Source of the DNA: Lacibacter cauensis
GTDB lineage: Bacteria; Bacteroidota; Bacteroidia; Chitinophagales; Chitinophagaceae
Assembly (NCBI RefSeq): GCF_007830055.1
Contig: NZ_VLLE01000003.1
Coordinates: forward strand, 620,001-684,000
DNA: 64,000 bases
Direction: 5' to 3'
The number at the start of each line of letters is the position of its first letter. Positions within the stretch are counted from its first letter, which is position 1. The notes beneath the pieces are model-generated. The model was not told the origin of the DNA and did no database searches. It worked only from the letters and a program-made list of their open reading frames with translations. A program made the position numbers and the translations under genes. Shown here in pieces: positions 1 to 8,581 of the stretch.

Positions 1-171
1 ATTATTAATGCATACGATGTTTGGGGCAAGAAACAGTTCATGGGCAAAATTTACGATGGTTTGGTGCGTACCACTTTCGTAATTAACGAAAAGGGCATCA
101 TTGCAGCAGTTATTTCAAAAGTTGATTCAAAAAATCACGCCCAGCAAATATTGGATCTGGTAAAGCAATAA
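1..171 (+). CDS. bcp: Thioredoxin-dependent thiol peroxidase (Bcp peroxiredoxin), C-terminal end
   Basis: Partial gene: the reading frame is open from base 1 to a TAA at 169-171 and gives 56 residues. The text VWGKKQFMGKIYDG, then TTFVINEKGII and a tail ending ILDLVKQ, matches the C-terminal part of the bacterioferritin comigratory protein (BCP/PrxQ) family, which reduces hydroperoxides with thioredoxin as reductant. The catalytic peroxidatic cysteine lies upstream of the window and cannot be checked. No terminator hairpin is obvious in the 120 bases before the next gene. Confidence 0.85.
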   Translation: MINAYDVWGKKQFMGKIYDGLVRTTFVINEKGIIAAVISKVDSKNHAQQILDLVKQ

Positions 172-291
172 CTCCTCTTTTAAGCAGGTAAAAAACAATG
201 CCTGTTTAAACACTGAAAATACCGGTTCAGATAGAAAGAGTGTCCCTGCGTCTGTTATTTACATAACTTTCATGAAATAATTTCCGGCGTA

Positions 292-669
292 ATGAAACAA
301 TTATCAGCTATTCTCATTCTGTGTTCAGCATTGTTTATTGTGGCTTGCAAAAAGAGTAGTTCAGGAACCGGCGGTTCAACAGGTGGAGGAGGATCAACTC
401 CCTTTACACCTGATTGTAATGGCGCTGCTATTCAGTTTTCGGCTAATGTTGCACCTATTATCTCATCATCTTGTGCTATTTCGTCCTGTCATGCAGCAGG
501 CTCGTCTAACGGCCCTGGTCCGTTAACAACCTATGCGCAAATCAGTGCAGCGAAAGTTCAAATACGTGCTGCCATTATCAGCGGCGCTATGCCCAAGTCG
601 GGAACAATCACTACAGCACAAAAGAATTCAATTATTTGCTGGATTGATGCTGGTGCTCTAAATAATTAA
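292..669 (+). CDS. Small lipoprotein with a c-type cytochrome-like domain
   Basis: 125 residues. An N-terminal hydrophobic leader runs into a lipobox with Cys19 (FIVAC), followed by a Ser/Gly-rich linker (22-37), so it should be a lipoprotein exported through Sec. The rest resembles small cytochrome c-like domains of Bacteroidota: Cys61 and Cys66-His67 form a CX4CH pattern (CAISSCH) instead of the classical CXXCH, and Met100 in the segment GAMPKSG could be the distal heme ligand. Heme binding is inference. The gene stands alone, co-directional with bcp, and is followed by a strong bidirectional terminator shared with icd. No function is assigned. Confidence 0.75.
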   Translation: MKQLSAILILCSALFIVACKKSSSGTGGSTGGGGSTPFTPDCNGAAIQFSANVAPIISSSCAISSCHAAGSSNGPGPLTTYAQISAAKVQIRAAIISGAMPKSGTITTAQKNSIICWIDAGALNN

Positions 670-764
670 GCTATTATAAAAATGCCTATTGCTCAAGTGT
701 GCCTGTGCGTGTTCGTTCTAAAGGCGCACTTTTACTACAAGTCTTTTTTTATATAAATGGGTAA

Positions 765-802
765 AAACGAAAAGCGCTTCAATGCTGAAGCGCTTTTCGT
801 TT
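765..802. terminator. Bidirectional intrinsic terminator between convergent genes
   Basis: Perfect 16-bp stem (765-780 with 787-802), 6-nt loop, A-rich on the left and T-rich on the right (aaacgaaaagcgcttc as left arm). It sits between the cytochrome-like lipoprotein gene and the convergent icd gene and can end both transcripts. Confidence 0.85.
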
Positions 803-818
803 ATGAGTAGGTATTCGA

Positions 819-2270
819 TTATTGTCCCTGCGCTAAACTGTACGCTTTTTTATCGCCCCACATGTTCAGTAATTCAAACGAACAGATTTTGAAGTTACCG
901 CTCATGCTCACATACAAACCAATTACATCCTGCTGGTTCAGCGGGTAATCTTCAATACTTTCGAAACGTACGTTGTACTGGTTTACCAGGTTGGTGTAAA
1001 CAGAACCTGTTGGCCACACCTGTGTACCACGGTTACTGATGTTCACCAGCTTAAACTTAACACCTGCGTGTCGCTGGCATTTTTCTGCAATGGCAGCGGG
1101 TTGTTCATCACTTTCAATAAACAGATCTACACCAACAATGGTTTCAGCTTCACCTTCGTGTGACACCATCATCGAGTTCGATTGCAGTTTCAAAGGTGTT
1201 GGGGTTCCTGGTTTGTTGGGTACAATTTCTTTACCACCGTTTTGCGGCTTCTTACCAAAATTGTTGATGATGGCGTTTGCAAACTCGGTTGTGTTCACAC
1301 TTGCTTTGCTCTTGTCGCCAAAGTCGCCGGTGTGTACTCCGCTTTCTAATGTATAGAGTAAAGCGTTTTCAATGATCGCTGCGTTTTCAGTTAACCCTAC
1401 ATGGCGAAGCATAGCCAAACCGCTTAATAACAAAGCTGTTGGGTTTGCAATATTCTTTCCCGCAATATCCGGTGCTGTACCATGCACTGCTTCAAAAATA
1501 GAAATATGATCGCCGATGTTTGCACTGGGTGCAAAACCTAAACCACCAACCAAACCTGCACAAAGATCACTCACAATATCACCCTGCAAATTGGTAAGCA
1601 CCACCACATCAAACAGATCGGGGCGTGTAACCAGCTTCATACACAAATCATCCACAATAATATCGTCCGCTTTCAGATCAGGATATTCTTTTGCCACTTC
1701 ATAAAAACATTCTAAAAACAACCCGTCGGTTATTTTCATAATGTTGGCTTTGTGTCCGCACGTAATACGCTTTGCATTTTTCTGGCGGGCCATTTCAAAC
1801 GCATATCGGATCACCTGCATACTGCCGGGGCGGGTAATAAAACGGCGGCTTAAAGCTACATCATGCGTAAGCATGTGCTCAATACCACCATAAGTATCTT
1901 CAATATTTTCACGCACAACAGTAATGTTAATAGGAATACCTGCTTTGCTGAAAACTGTATCTACACCATGCAAAGTTTGGAAATCACGCTTGTTGGCATA
2001 GGTGTTCCATGTTTTACGGGCGGTTACATTAATACTTTTTACGCCCTTGCCCTTTGGGGTTTCCATGGGGCCTTTAAAAAGTAAGCCTAAACTTTCAATG
2101 GTTTGCTTCGCTTCAGGTGTCATACCATTATTAAAGCCTTTGTCGAACACCCATTTGCCCATCTCTACAATTTCATATTCCAGGGGTACTTTGTTGGCAT
2201 TAAAAATTGATAAAACGGCATCCATTATTTCCGGACCAATTCCATCGCCTTTAGCTACAGCAATTTTCAT
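819..2270 (-). CDS. icd: NADP-dependent isocitrate dehydrogenase
   Basis: 483 residues, oxidative decarboxylation of isocitrate to 2-oxoglutarate in the TCA cycle, cytosolic. Family motifs visible: substrate-binding [10 protein letters not shown] (120-129), the conserved lysine in GHKANIMK (about 174), metal-binding aspartates in [11 protein letters not shown] (231, 235), and the cofactor segment [13 protein letters not shown] (260-272) followed by NPTA. It is longer than E. coli Icd because of an extra C-terminal domain (about 350-483), the organisation of the Thermus-like IDH subfamily common in Bacteroidota. ATG start; a TACCTTTG -7 element lies 20 nt upstream. Monocistronic, ended by the terminator at 765-802. 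Confidence 0.93.
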   Translation of the reverse strand: MKIAVAKGDGIGPEIMDAVLSIFNANKVPLEYEIVEMGKWVFDKGFNNGMTPEAKQTIESLGLLFKGPMETPKGKGVKSINVTARKTWNTYANKRDFQTLHGVDTVFSKAGIPINITVVRENIEDTYGGIEHMLTHDVALSRRFITRPGSMQVIRYAFEMARQKNAKRITCGHKANIMKITDGLFLECFYEVAKEYPDLKADDIIVDDLCMKLVTRPDLFDVVVLTNLQGDIVSDLCAGLVGGLGFAPSANIGDHISIFEAVHGTAPDIAGKNIANPTALLLSGLAMLRHVGLTENAAIIENALLYTLESGVHTGDFGDKSKASVNTTEFANAIINNFGKKPQNGGKEIVPNKPGTPTPLKLQSNSMMVSHEGEAETIVGVDLFIESDEQPAAIAEKCQRHAGVKFKLVNISNRGTQVWPTGSVYTNLVNQYNVRFESIEDYPLNQQDVIGLYVSMSGNFKICSFELLNMWGDKKAYSLAQGQ

Positions 2271-2290
2271 GTGTTTATTTTTTCGTGCCG

Positions 2291-2298
2291 CAAAGGTA
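2291..2298 (-). promoter_or_regulatory. -7 promoter element of icd
   Basis: On the minus strand the octamer TACCTTTG matches the Bacteroidota consensus TAnnTTTG, 20 nt before the icd ATG. No clear TTTG at -33 was seen. Confidence 0.5.
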
Positions 2299-2348
2299 AC
2301 ATCCGTTAGGCTTCGGACATACGGAACTATTTAAAAAAAAGATAAATC

Positions 2349-3170
2349 TTACAGCAGCCATTCCACTTCGCCAAAAGCAAAGTATTCTTCTGTTTCAATT
2401 CCGGTGCTTAACTGGCCTTGCAAGTTCACTCCGTTTATGCGGGTATGCAGAATGCGTGTTTCCTTTTTCAGCCGCACTACTTCGTTCCGGCGAAACAAGT
2501 GCTGATTGTAATCATCAAAAAACGAAGTAAACCCGGTTTCTTTTAATTGCATCAAGGCGTTGAGGATTGCCGTATGCAGCTGTTTTGCAAAAGCCGTTAC
2601 ATCGGTTTGCTTACCGGTTATCTGTTTAATGGATACCGGATTTTTGAGATCGCCGAAACTGGTTTGATTGATATTGATGCCGATGCCAATGATGGCCCAT
2701 TGCCAATCTTTACCTCTTAGCACATTTTCAATGAGAATGCCTCCTGTCTTTCTGTCACGCCAATACAGGTCGTTTGGCCATTTAATGGATGCTTCGTCGC
2801 CAATATACATTTCCAATTCGTTACGCACCGTTACGGCCACTGTTGCCAACAGCTGAAAAGCCTGATTAATGAGTAAACCGGGTTTTACCACAATGGAAAA
2901 GCTGAGGTTAGCGCCAGGTTCGGTTGCCCATACTTTTCCCCGTTGCCCTTTTCCCTTGGTTTGGTGATGTGCCAGCACCACCGTTCCGTGTTGTGCCGTT
3001 CCTGCATGTACAAGCCCCATGGCATAGTTGTTGGTGCTGTCTACAGCGTCCAGTTCAATCCAGTTGTAATTTGATTTTTTAGGCGACAAGGTTGATGAAG
3101 ATTGACTAATTTTGAACAAATTAAAAGTAAAATGCTGTGATCGGGCGTCATAGCAAAAAGAATTATTCAT
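2349..3170 (-). CDS. birA: Biotin--[acetyl-CoA-carboxylase] ligase
   Basis: 273 residues from the chosen ATG. Joins biotin to the biotin carboxyl carrier protein via biotinyl-5'-AMP. Motifs: the substrate entry segment DAVDSTNNYAM, the glycine-rich biotin-binding loop GKGQRGKVWATEPGANLS, KWPNDLYW, and GGILIENV with the catalytic lysine region. There is no N-terminal helix-turn-helix, so it is a monofunctional (class I) ligase without repressor activity. A GTG three codons upstream (3179) is an alternative start. The first ~40 residues before the catalytic core are not family-like, so the true start may lie downstream. It is divergent from rsfS with only 15 bases between the start codons. Confidence 0.88.
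   Translation of the reverse strand: MNNSFCYDARSQHFTFNLFKISQSSSTLSPKKSNYNWIELDAVDSTNNYAMGLVHAGTAQHGTVVLAHHQTKGKGQRGKVWATEPGANLSFSIVVKPGLLINQAFQLLATVAVTVRNELEMYIGDEASIKWPNDLYWRDRKTGGILIENVLRGKDWQWAIIGIGININQTSFGDLKNPVSIKQITGKQTDVTAFAKQLHTAILNALMQLKETGFTSFFDDYNQHLFRRNEVVRLKKETRILHTRINGVNLQGQLSTGIETEEYFAFGEVEWLL
3107..3114 (+). promoter_or_regulatory. -7 promoter element for rsfS, inside the birA 5' coding end
   Basis: TAATTTTG matches TAnnTTTG and lies 71 nt before the rsfS TTG. It overlaps the opposite-strand coding start of birA, which the tight head-to-head arrangement requires. Confidence 0.4.
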
Positions 3171-3185
3171 TAAACCCACAAGCGA

Positions 3186-3599
3186 TTGAATACATTATCT
3201 CTGTTAAATGACCGGAGCAAAGGATCTAAAAGCACCCCTGCACGCATTAACCGAAACAGCAAATTATTTAAAACAATCTTACGGGCTATCCAGGAAAAAA
3301 AGGGTGAGCATATTGTTAGCCTCGACTTACGAAAAATTCCCGAAGCTGTATCTGATTTCTTTATCATATGTGATGCTACCAGCACCACACAGGTAAAGGC
3401 AATTGCTGATCATGTAGAATATCTTGTTGAGCAGGAGTGTGGCGAAAAGCCATACCGCAGCGAAGGAAGAACAGGGCTGCAATGGGTTTTAGTAGATTAT
3501 ATAAATGTTGTTGTACATATTTTTCAACCCGAGACACGTAAGTTTTACCGTTTGGAAGAAATGTGGAGCGATGCTGCAGAAGCCGATCATGAATCATAA
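3186..3599 (+). CDS. rsfS: Ribosome silencing factor RsfS
   Basis: 137 residues of the RsfS/Iojap/DUF143 family, which binds ribosomal protein uL14 and blocks subunit joining during nutrient limitation. Typical segments: SDFFIICDATSTTQVKAIAD, GEKPYRSEGRTGLQWVLVDY, and HIFQPETRKFYRLEEMW near the C-terminus. No in-frame ATG exists before the conserved core; a TTG at 3186 gives MNTLSLLNDRS and is taken as the start. Co-directional with ftsH 99 bases downstream, a plausible transcription unit of ribosome and membrane quality control. Confidence 0.92.
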   Translation: MNTLSLLNDRSKGSKSTPARINRNSKLFKTILRAIQEKKGEHIVSLDLRKIPEAVSDFFIICDATSTTQVKAIADHVEYLVEQECGEKPYRSEGRTGLQWVLVDYINVVVHIFQPETRKFYRLEEMWSDAAEADHES

Positions 3600-3698
3600 C
3601 AAATCGTTACCAAAAAAATAACAACATTTACCCGAAACTTTTATTCACTTAATTGTAATACTATCTGAACTCCTGAATGAAGGGAAAAAAATAAGAAG

Positions 3699-5744
3699 AT
3701 GAGCTTGAATCAAGGAAATAACCCGGAAAATAATGGCGAAAAGGGCGACGGTCGGAAACCGTTTCGTTTTAATATTTATTGGCTGTATGCTTTAATCGCA
3801 GCTGTATTAATCGGCTTCAATCTGTTTAAAGGAATTACGCCTTCAACTGTTGAAACGTCGCAAACTGTTTTTGAAGACAGTATGCTGATGAAGGGCTATG
3901 TAAAAGAGTTGAAAGTTATCCGTAACAAAGGCGAAGTACGTGTAACATTAAAGCCCGAAGCATTTAATGATCCTGCAATTGCAAAAAAGTTTTCGGCTAA
4001 AGCGAAACTAAATAAGAACGTAGGTCCGCATTTGTACTTCTCTATCGCCGACGGAAAATCGTTCTCTGAACGCATTAATAAAATTATTGATGAGCATGCG
4101 GCAGTAACAGGCAAGCCAAGCATCGATTACGATGAAGAAGAGAATTGGATAAGCCCGCTCATAAGTTTACTCTTACCTATTCTTGTATTGATTGGTTTAT
4201 GGGTATTGCTGATGCGTAAAATGAACAGTGGCGGCGGTGCAGGCCCCGGTGGTGGTGGCATCTTCAACATTGGCAAATCACGTGCACAATTGTTCGAAAA
4301 AGGAACAAAGGTGAACGTAACCTTCCAGGATGTTGCCGGTTTGGATGAAGCCAAAGTGGAAGTAATGGAGATTGTTGATTTTCTGAAGAATCCCAAAAAG
4401 TATACAGCACTCGGTGGTAAAATTCCAAAAGGTGCATTGTTGGTTGGCCCTCCGGGTACAGGTAAAACATTATTAGCAAAAGCAATGGCAGGTGAAGCAC
4501 AAGTGCCTTTCTTCAGCATCAGTGGTTCCGATTTTGTGGAAATGTTTGTAGGCGTTGGTGCAAGCCGTGTGCGTGATTTGTTTAAGCAGGCAAGAGAAAA
4601 AGCGCCATGTGTAATTTTTATTGATGAGATTGATGCAATTGGTCGTGCACGTGGCCGTAATGCTATTGTTAGTAACGATGAGCGTGAAAATACATTGAAC
4701 CAGTTGCTGGTTGAAATGGATGGTTTTGGTGGTGATACCGGTATCATCATCCTTGCCGCTACCAACCGCCCCGATGTATTGGATTCAGCCTTATTACGTC
4801 CCGGTCGTTTCGATCGCCAGATTTCTATTGATCGTCCCGATGTGAAAGGTCGTGAGCAAATCTTTAATGTGCATCTGAAGCCAATTAAAATTTCTGAAAC
4901 ACTCGATATTCATAAACTGGCTGAACAGACACCAGGCTTTGCCGGTGCAGATATTGCCAACGTTTGTAATGAAGCGGCGTTGATTGCTGCACGTAAAGGA
5001 AAAGCGGCAGTTGATATGAGCGATTTTCAGGATGCAATTGATCGTGTAATTGGCGGTTTGGAAAAGAAAAACAAACTCATCAGTCCTGAGGAGAAAGAGA
5101 TCATTGCCTACCACGAAGCAGGCCATGCCATTTGCGGTTGGTTCCTGGAGCATGCGTATCCGTTATTAAAAGTAACCATTGTGCCACGTGGTACGGCTGC
5201 ATTAGGTTATGCACAGTATACACCAAAGGAACAGTATCTCTATAATATTGAGCAGCTGAACGACCAGATTTGTATGACGCTTGGTGGCCGTGCAAGTGAA
5301 GATATTTTCTTCGGAAAAATTTCGACAGGAGCAAGTAACGATCTGCAGCAGATTACCAAAATTGCTTACTCTATGATTACCGTTTATGGTATGAATGATA
5401 AGTTGGGTAACATTAGCTACTACGATCCAAATCAGGATCAAACATTTACCAAGCCGTACAGCGAACGCACTGCAGAAATGATTGATGATGAAGTACGAAA
5501 GTTAATTGAGCAGGCGTATTTACGTACCAAAAACCTCTTAACTGATAAAAAGGAAGAGGTAGAAAAACTTGCGAAAGCATTACTTGAAAAAGAAGTATTG
5601 TTCCAGAGCGATGTAGAGGCTTTAATTGGTAAGCGTCCGTTCGAGCATAAAAAGCTGTTAGAAGAAGATGATACAGCTTCGCACACAACAGGTAGCAATG
5701 ATGCATCGAACAATGGTCCAACTATTACACCACTTCCTGCATAA
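3699..5744 (+). CDS. ftsH: ATP-dependent zinc metalloprotease FtsH
   Basis: 681 residues, the usual length of Bacteroidota FtsH. Membrane-anchored AAA+ protease that degrades unassembled membrane proteins and regulators. Two transmembrane segments (about 26-44 and 150-172) flank a periplasmic domain; then a Gly-rich linker, Walker A GPPGTGKT (about 249-256), Walker [12 protein letters not shown], the SRH motif [20 protein letters not shown], and the zinc site HEAGH (about 472-476). The C-terminal tail is acidic and Ser/Asn-rich, as usual. ATG start. The LUD gene follows after 7 bases. Confidence 0.97.
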   Translation: MSLNQGNNPENNGEKGDGRKPFRFNIYWLYALIAAVLIGFNLFKGITPSTVETSQTVFEDSMLMKGYVKELKVIRNKGEVRVTLKPEAFNDPAIAKKFSAKAKLNKNVGPHLYFSIADGKSFSERINKIIDEHAAVTGKPSIDYDEEENWISPLISLLLPILVLIGLWVLLMRKMNSGGGAGPGGGGIFNIGKSRAQLFEKGTKVNVTFQDVAGLDEAKVEVMEIVDFLKNPKKYTALGGKIPKGALLVGPPGTGKTLLAKAMAGEAQVPFFSISGSDFVEMFVGVGASRVRDLFKQAREKAPCVIFIDEIDAIGRARGRNAIVSNDERENTLNQLLVEMDGFGGDTGIIILAATNRPDVLDSALLRPGRFDRQISIDRPDVKGREQIFNVHLKPIKISETLDIHKLAEQTPGFAGADIANVCNEAALIAARKGKAAVDMSDFQDAIDRVIGGLEKKNKLISPEEKEIIAYHEAGHAICGWFLEHAYPLLKVTIVPRGTAALGYAQYTPKEQYLYNIEQLNDQICMTLGGRASEDIFFGKISTGASNDLQQITKIAYSMITVYGMNDKLGNISYYDPNQDQTFTKPYSERTAEMIDDEVRKLIEQAYLRTKNLLTDKKEEVEKLAKALLEKEVLFQSDVEALIGKRPFEHKKLLEEDDTASHTTGSNDASNNGPTITPLPA

Positions 5745-5751
5745 GTAAGTT

Positions 5752-6387
5752 ATGAGTGTATCTGCATCAAAAGAAAACATTCTTAAAAAAATAAGACAGG
5801 CACTGAGTCATCCGGTGCCTGTTCCTTTTCCTCAAAGCGAAGGCAACAACAGCGTATTTCAACCACCGGTTGATGATATGGCTGTACAGTTTGCCCAGGA
5901 GTTTACCAAGCTGCAAGGCAAGTTTGTGTTTTGTGCCGATGAAAAAGATATGGCCGAACAATTATTGCAACTGGCAGCTGCACGTAAATGGGATAAAGTG
6001 GTTTGCCGTGAGCAAAAACTGCAGCAAATATTTAAGCAGCTCAAAATTCCTATTAACTTTCACGATAACCTTGCAGACAGTGATGTAAGTTTTACTACCT
6101 GTGAGTTACTTGTAAGCCGTACCGGAACAATGGTACTAAGCACAGCAAACGAAAGCGGCCGTACCACCAGTGTGTATGCGCCTGTACACATCTGCATTGC
6201 GTATACCAGCCAGTTAGTGTACGATTTAAAAGATGCAATACAGGTACTGCGTGAAAAATACCAGGGTCAGCTTCCTTCCTTCATCAGTTTTGCAACAGGC
6301 CCCAGCCGCACTGCCGATATTGAAAAAACATTGGTGGTAGGTGTGCATGGACCTAAAGAAGTGTTTGTGTTTTTGATTGAAGGGTAA
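5752..6387 (+). CDS. LUD domain protein (LutC/YkgG-like)
   Basis: 211 residues of the LUD (DUF162) family, whose members include LutC of the lactate utilisation complex. Recognisable features are the N-terminal helix with KENILKKIRQAL and the C-terminal core ISFATGPSRTADIEKTLVVGVHGPKEVFVFLI, typical of the family. No lutA or lutB partners are nearby, so a role in lactate oxidation is not supported by context. It lies 7 bases after ftsH and is probably cotranscribed with it. Confidence 0.88.
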   Translation: MSVSASKENILKKIRQALSHPVPVPFPQSEGNNSVFQPPVDDMAVQFAQEFTKLQGKFVFCADEKDMAEQLLQLAAARKWDKVVCREQKLQQIFKQLKIPINFHDNLADSDVSFTTCELLVSRTGTMVLSTANESGRTTSVYAPVHICIAYTSQLVYDLKDAIQVLREKYQGQLPSFISFATGPSRTADIEKTLVVGVHGPKEVFVFLIEG

Positions 6388-6513
6388 ATGAGGAATTGGT
6401 AATTGGGATTTCGGCATTTGACCTCGGCTTTTTATTTTCTTTCCTGAACTTTTTTCTATTCTTTCATTGGTAAATTGGACTTTGGATTTTTCTTTCTTGT
6501 GCCTTAACACATG

Positions 6514-6521
6514 TATCTTTA
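6514..6521 (+). promoter_or_regulatory. -7-like element almost touching the next start codon
   Basis: TATCTTTA differs from TAnnTTTG at the last base only and ends 4 nt before the ATG at 6526. If used, transcription would begin at or next to the start codon. Confidence 0.35.
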
Positions 6522-6525
6522 AGGC

Positions 6526-6951
6526 ATGAACAATGCCCTTCATTTACTGTTTGTTTACGGAAGCTTGCGCAGCGGATTTCCCGGTCCGGCATTTCAATAC
6601 ATCGCACCTTATTTTACGAAAGTAGCCGATGGAAAAGTTAAAGGAAAGCTCTACGATTTGGGAGAGTATCCTGCTGCTTTGCCCACAACAGATGAAGCAT
6701 ATATTGTTGGTGAGTTATATCAGGCAAACTCTGCTGAAGAATTTGGTTGGGCAATGGCTCAGCTGGATGATTACGAAGGTGTCCACCCCGAAGAAGGTGA
6801 AGAACAGTTATATGAACGAACAGCAACAACTGTTTATACCGATAAGGGTGAGTTTACTGCCTGGATCTATTGGTATAAATGCGATGTAACAGATAAGCCT
6901 GTAATTGAAAGCGGTGATGTGCTGGAATACCAGCGCAGCAAAGCGAAATAA
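6526..6951 (+). CDS. Gamma-glutamylcyclotransferase (AIG2-like) family protein
   Basis: 141 residues. The N-terminal motif LFVYGSLRSG is the substrate-binding YGSLR signature of the GGCT fold, followed by KGKLYDLGEYPAAL, the acidic segment LDDYEGVHPEEG that includes the family's catalytic glutamate region, and AWIYWYK near the end. These enzymes cyclise gamma-glutamyl-amines to 5-oxoproline; the actual substrate is unknown. Monocistronic, separated from the LUD gene by 138 bases in which I see no other gene. Confidence 0.85.
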   Translation: MNNALHLLFVYGSLRSGFPGPAFQYIAPYFTKVADGKVKGKLYDLGEYPAALPTTDEAYIVGELYQANSAEEFGWAMAQLDDYEGVHPEEGEEQLYERTATTVYTDKGEFTAWIYWYKCDVTDKPVIESGDVLEYQRSKAK

Positions 6952-6974
6952 ACAATGGTGTTGCAGAGCTTCTT

Positions 6975-6982
6975 TATATTTG
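6975..6982 (+). promoter_or_regulatory. -7 promoter element of the LpxH-like gene
   Basis: TATATTTG, a full match to TAnnTTTG, ends 4 nt before the ATG at 6987, predicting a leaderless mRNA. Confidence 0.45.
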
Positions 6983-6986
6983 TTTG

Positions 6987-7742
6987 ATGCAAATTCCCGA
7001 AGGCAAAAAAATATATTTTCTTTCCGACTTTCATTTGGGGGCACCCAACTATGAACAAAGCCTTGTTCGTGAAAAAAAGATCGTACAGTTTCTGGATGAA
7101 ATAAAAAAAGATGCCGCTGTTATTTTTATTGTGGGCGACATGTTTGATTTCTGGTACGAATATCGCACAGTAGTTCCCAAAGGGTTTGTAAGGCTGTTAG
7201 GCAAACTAGCAGAGATCACTGATGCAGGTATTGCCGTTCATTTTTTTGTAGGCAATCATGATATGTGGATGAAAGATTATCTGCAGACTGAGCTGAATAT
7301 TCCGGTGTATTACGAACCCAAGGAATTTGAATATAATGGTAAGCAGTTTTTAGTGGGTCATGGCGATGGGCTGGGGCCCGGCGATCATGGCTATAAAATG
7401 CTGAAGAAAGTGTTTCGCAACCCTGCATGCCAGTGGCTGTTTGGTATTTTGCCGCCCGTGGTAGGTGTTGGGCTGGCCAATTATCTTAGCAGACGAAGCC
7501 GTGCACAAACAGGTTTAACCGAAGAAAAGTTTTTGGGCGAAGACAACGAGTGGCTCATCATTTATTGCAAAGAAGTGTTGCAGCAAAAAAAGTTTGATTT
7601 TTTTGTGTTCGGGCATAGACATCTGCCTATCGATTTTCGTCTGAATACGGAAAGCCGTTATATTAACCTCGGCGATTGGATTCGTTATTTCAGCTACGCA
7701 TCGTTCGATGGACAAAACCTCGAACTGAACTATTATAAATAA
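6987..7742 (+). CDS. UDP-2,3-diacylglucosamine diphosphatase-like phosphoesterase (LpxH family)
   Basis: 251 residues of the calcineurin-like metallophosphoesterase fold. Metal-binding motifs in order: DFHLG, GDMFDFWYEY, GNHDMW, GHGDGLG and FGHRH. The spacing and the segment RNPACQWLFGILPP fit LpxH-type enzymes that hydrolyse UDP-2,3-diacylglucosamine to lipid X in lipid A synthesis at the inner membrane. A TTG directly before the ATG gives a one-codon-longer alternative. The next gene starts at the very next base after the stop, so the two are probably cotranscribed. The exact substrate is inferred from the family. Confidence 0.85.
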   Translation: MQIPEGKKIYFLSDFHLGAPNYEQSLVREKKIVQFLDEIKKDAAVIFIVGDMFDFWYEYRTVVPKGFVRLLGKLAEITDAGIAVHFFVGNHDMWMKDYLQTELNIPVYYEPKEFEYNGKQFLVGHGDGLGPGDHGYKMLKKVFRNPACQWLFGILPPVVGVGLANYLSRRSRAQTGLTEEKFLGEDNEWLIIYCKEVLQQKKFDFFVFGHRHLPIDFRLNTESRYINLGDWIRYFSYASFDGQNLELNYYK

Positions 7743-8546
7743 ATGAGCAAACAACTACTCTTCTTACTATGCCTGTTTGGGATATTGTCTGTGGCAGCGC
7801 AGCAAGCAGCATTTACTGAAGCTAAATCCATTGAAGGAGAGTATACCGATTTTACAGTTGATAATCTGGGTAACTACTTGCTGCTGTCGAAAAACAATCA
7901 ATTAAAAAAGCTGACGGCAAACGGCGATTCAGTTGGTGTGTTCAATGATGTACGCCGTTATGGAAAACTGCATTCTATTGATGCATCCAATCCATTGAAG
8001 TTGTTGCTCTACTATAAAAATTTTGCAACCGTTGTTGTGCTCGACCGCTTTCTTAACAATGTCAATACAATTGATCTGCGTAAACAAAACATCTTCCAGG
8101 TAAAAGCCATTGCGCAGAGTTACGATAACAACATTTGGGTGTACGATGAGCAGCAAAGTAAATTGAAAAAGATAGGGGAAGATGGAAAAGTACTGAGCGA
8201 AACAGTGGACTTTAGAATGATTTTCGATGAAGCACCTGCACCAACACAAATTTTCGACCAGGATGGTTTTGTGTATCTCTACGATCCGGAAAAAGGAATG
8301 TACGTGTTTGATATTTACGGTACGTTTAAAACCAAGCTATCGTACACAGGGCTCAGCAATGTAACAGTAGTAGGTAAAACAATCATCGGTATCGAAAAGC
8401 AATCGCTGATTGCATACACCACCGGTACGTTTACCGAAAAGCGGTTAACGCTGCCTGTGCCTGTTACGCAAATTCAAAAAGCGGTGATACGCCCCGGCCA
8501 TTTTTATGTATTAAAGACCGATCGTATAGAGCATTTTACGTTTTAA
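7743..8546 (+). CDS. Secreted hypothetical protein, probable beta-propeller
   Basis: 267 residues with a Sec signal peptide (LLFLLCLFGILSVAAQQ). The mature part shows repeated strand-rich units such as DFTVDNLGNYLLLS, AQSYDNNIWVYDEQ and IFDQDGFVYLYDPEKGMYVFDIYG, reminiscent of NHL or YVTN-type propeller blades. No catalytic motif is visible and I do not recognise the family precisely. Immediately follows the LpxH-like gene without a gap, so an envelope role is plausible but unproven. Confidence 0.7.
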   Translation: MSKQLLFLLCLFGILSVAAQQAAFTEAKSIEGEYTDFTVDNLGNYLLLSKNNQLKKLTANGDSVGVFNDVRRYGKLHSIDASNPLKLLLYYKNFATVVVLDRFLNNVNTIDLRKQNIFQVKAIAQSYDNNIWVYDEQQSKLKKIGEDGKVLSETVDFRMIFDEAPAPTQIFDQDGFVYLYDPEKGMYVFDIYGTFKTKLSYTGLSNVTVVGKTIIGIEKQSLIAYTTGTFTEKRLTLPVPVTQIQKAVIRPGHFYVLKTDRIEHFTF

Positions 8547-8570
8547 AGTTTCTTACACGAACGCAGTTTG

Positions 8571-8578
8571 TATTTTTG
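8571..8578 (+). promoter_or_regulatory. -7 promoter element of the mscS-like gene
   Basis: TATTTTTG matches TAnnTTTG and ends 3 nt before the ATG at 8582, so the predicted transcription start coincides with the start codon. Confidence 0.45.
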
Positions 8579-8581
8579 CGT

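Noticed and set aside
4127-4765. 212-codon minus frame inside ftsH
   Set aside because: Antisense shadow of a highly conserved gene; composition follows the ftsH codons.
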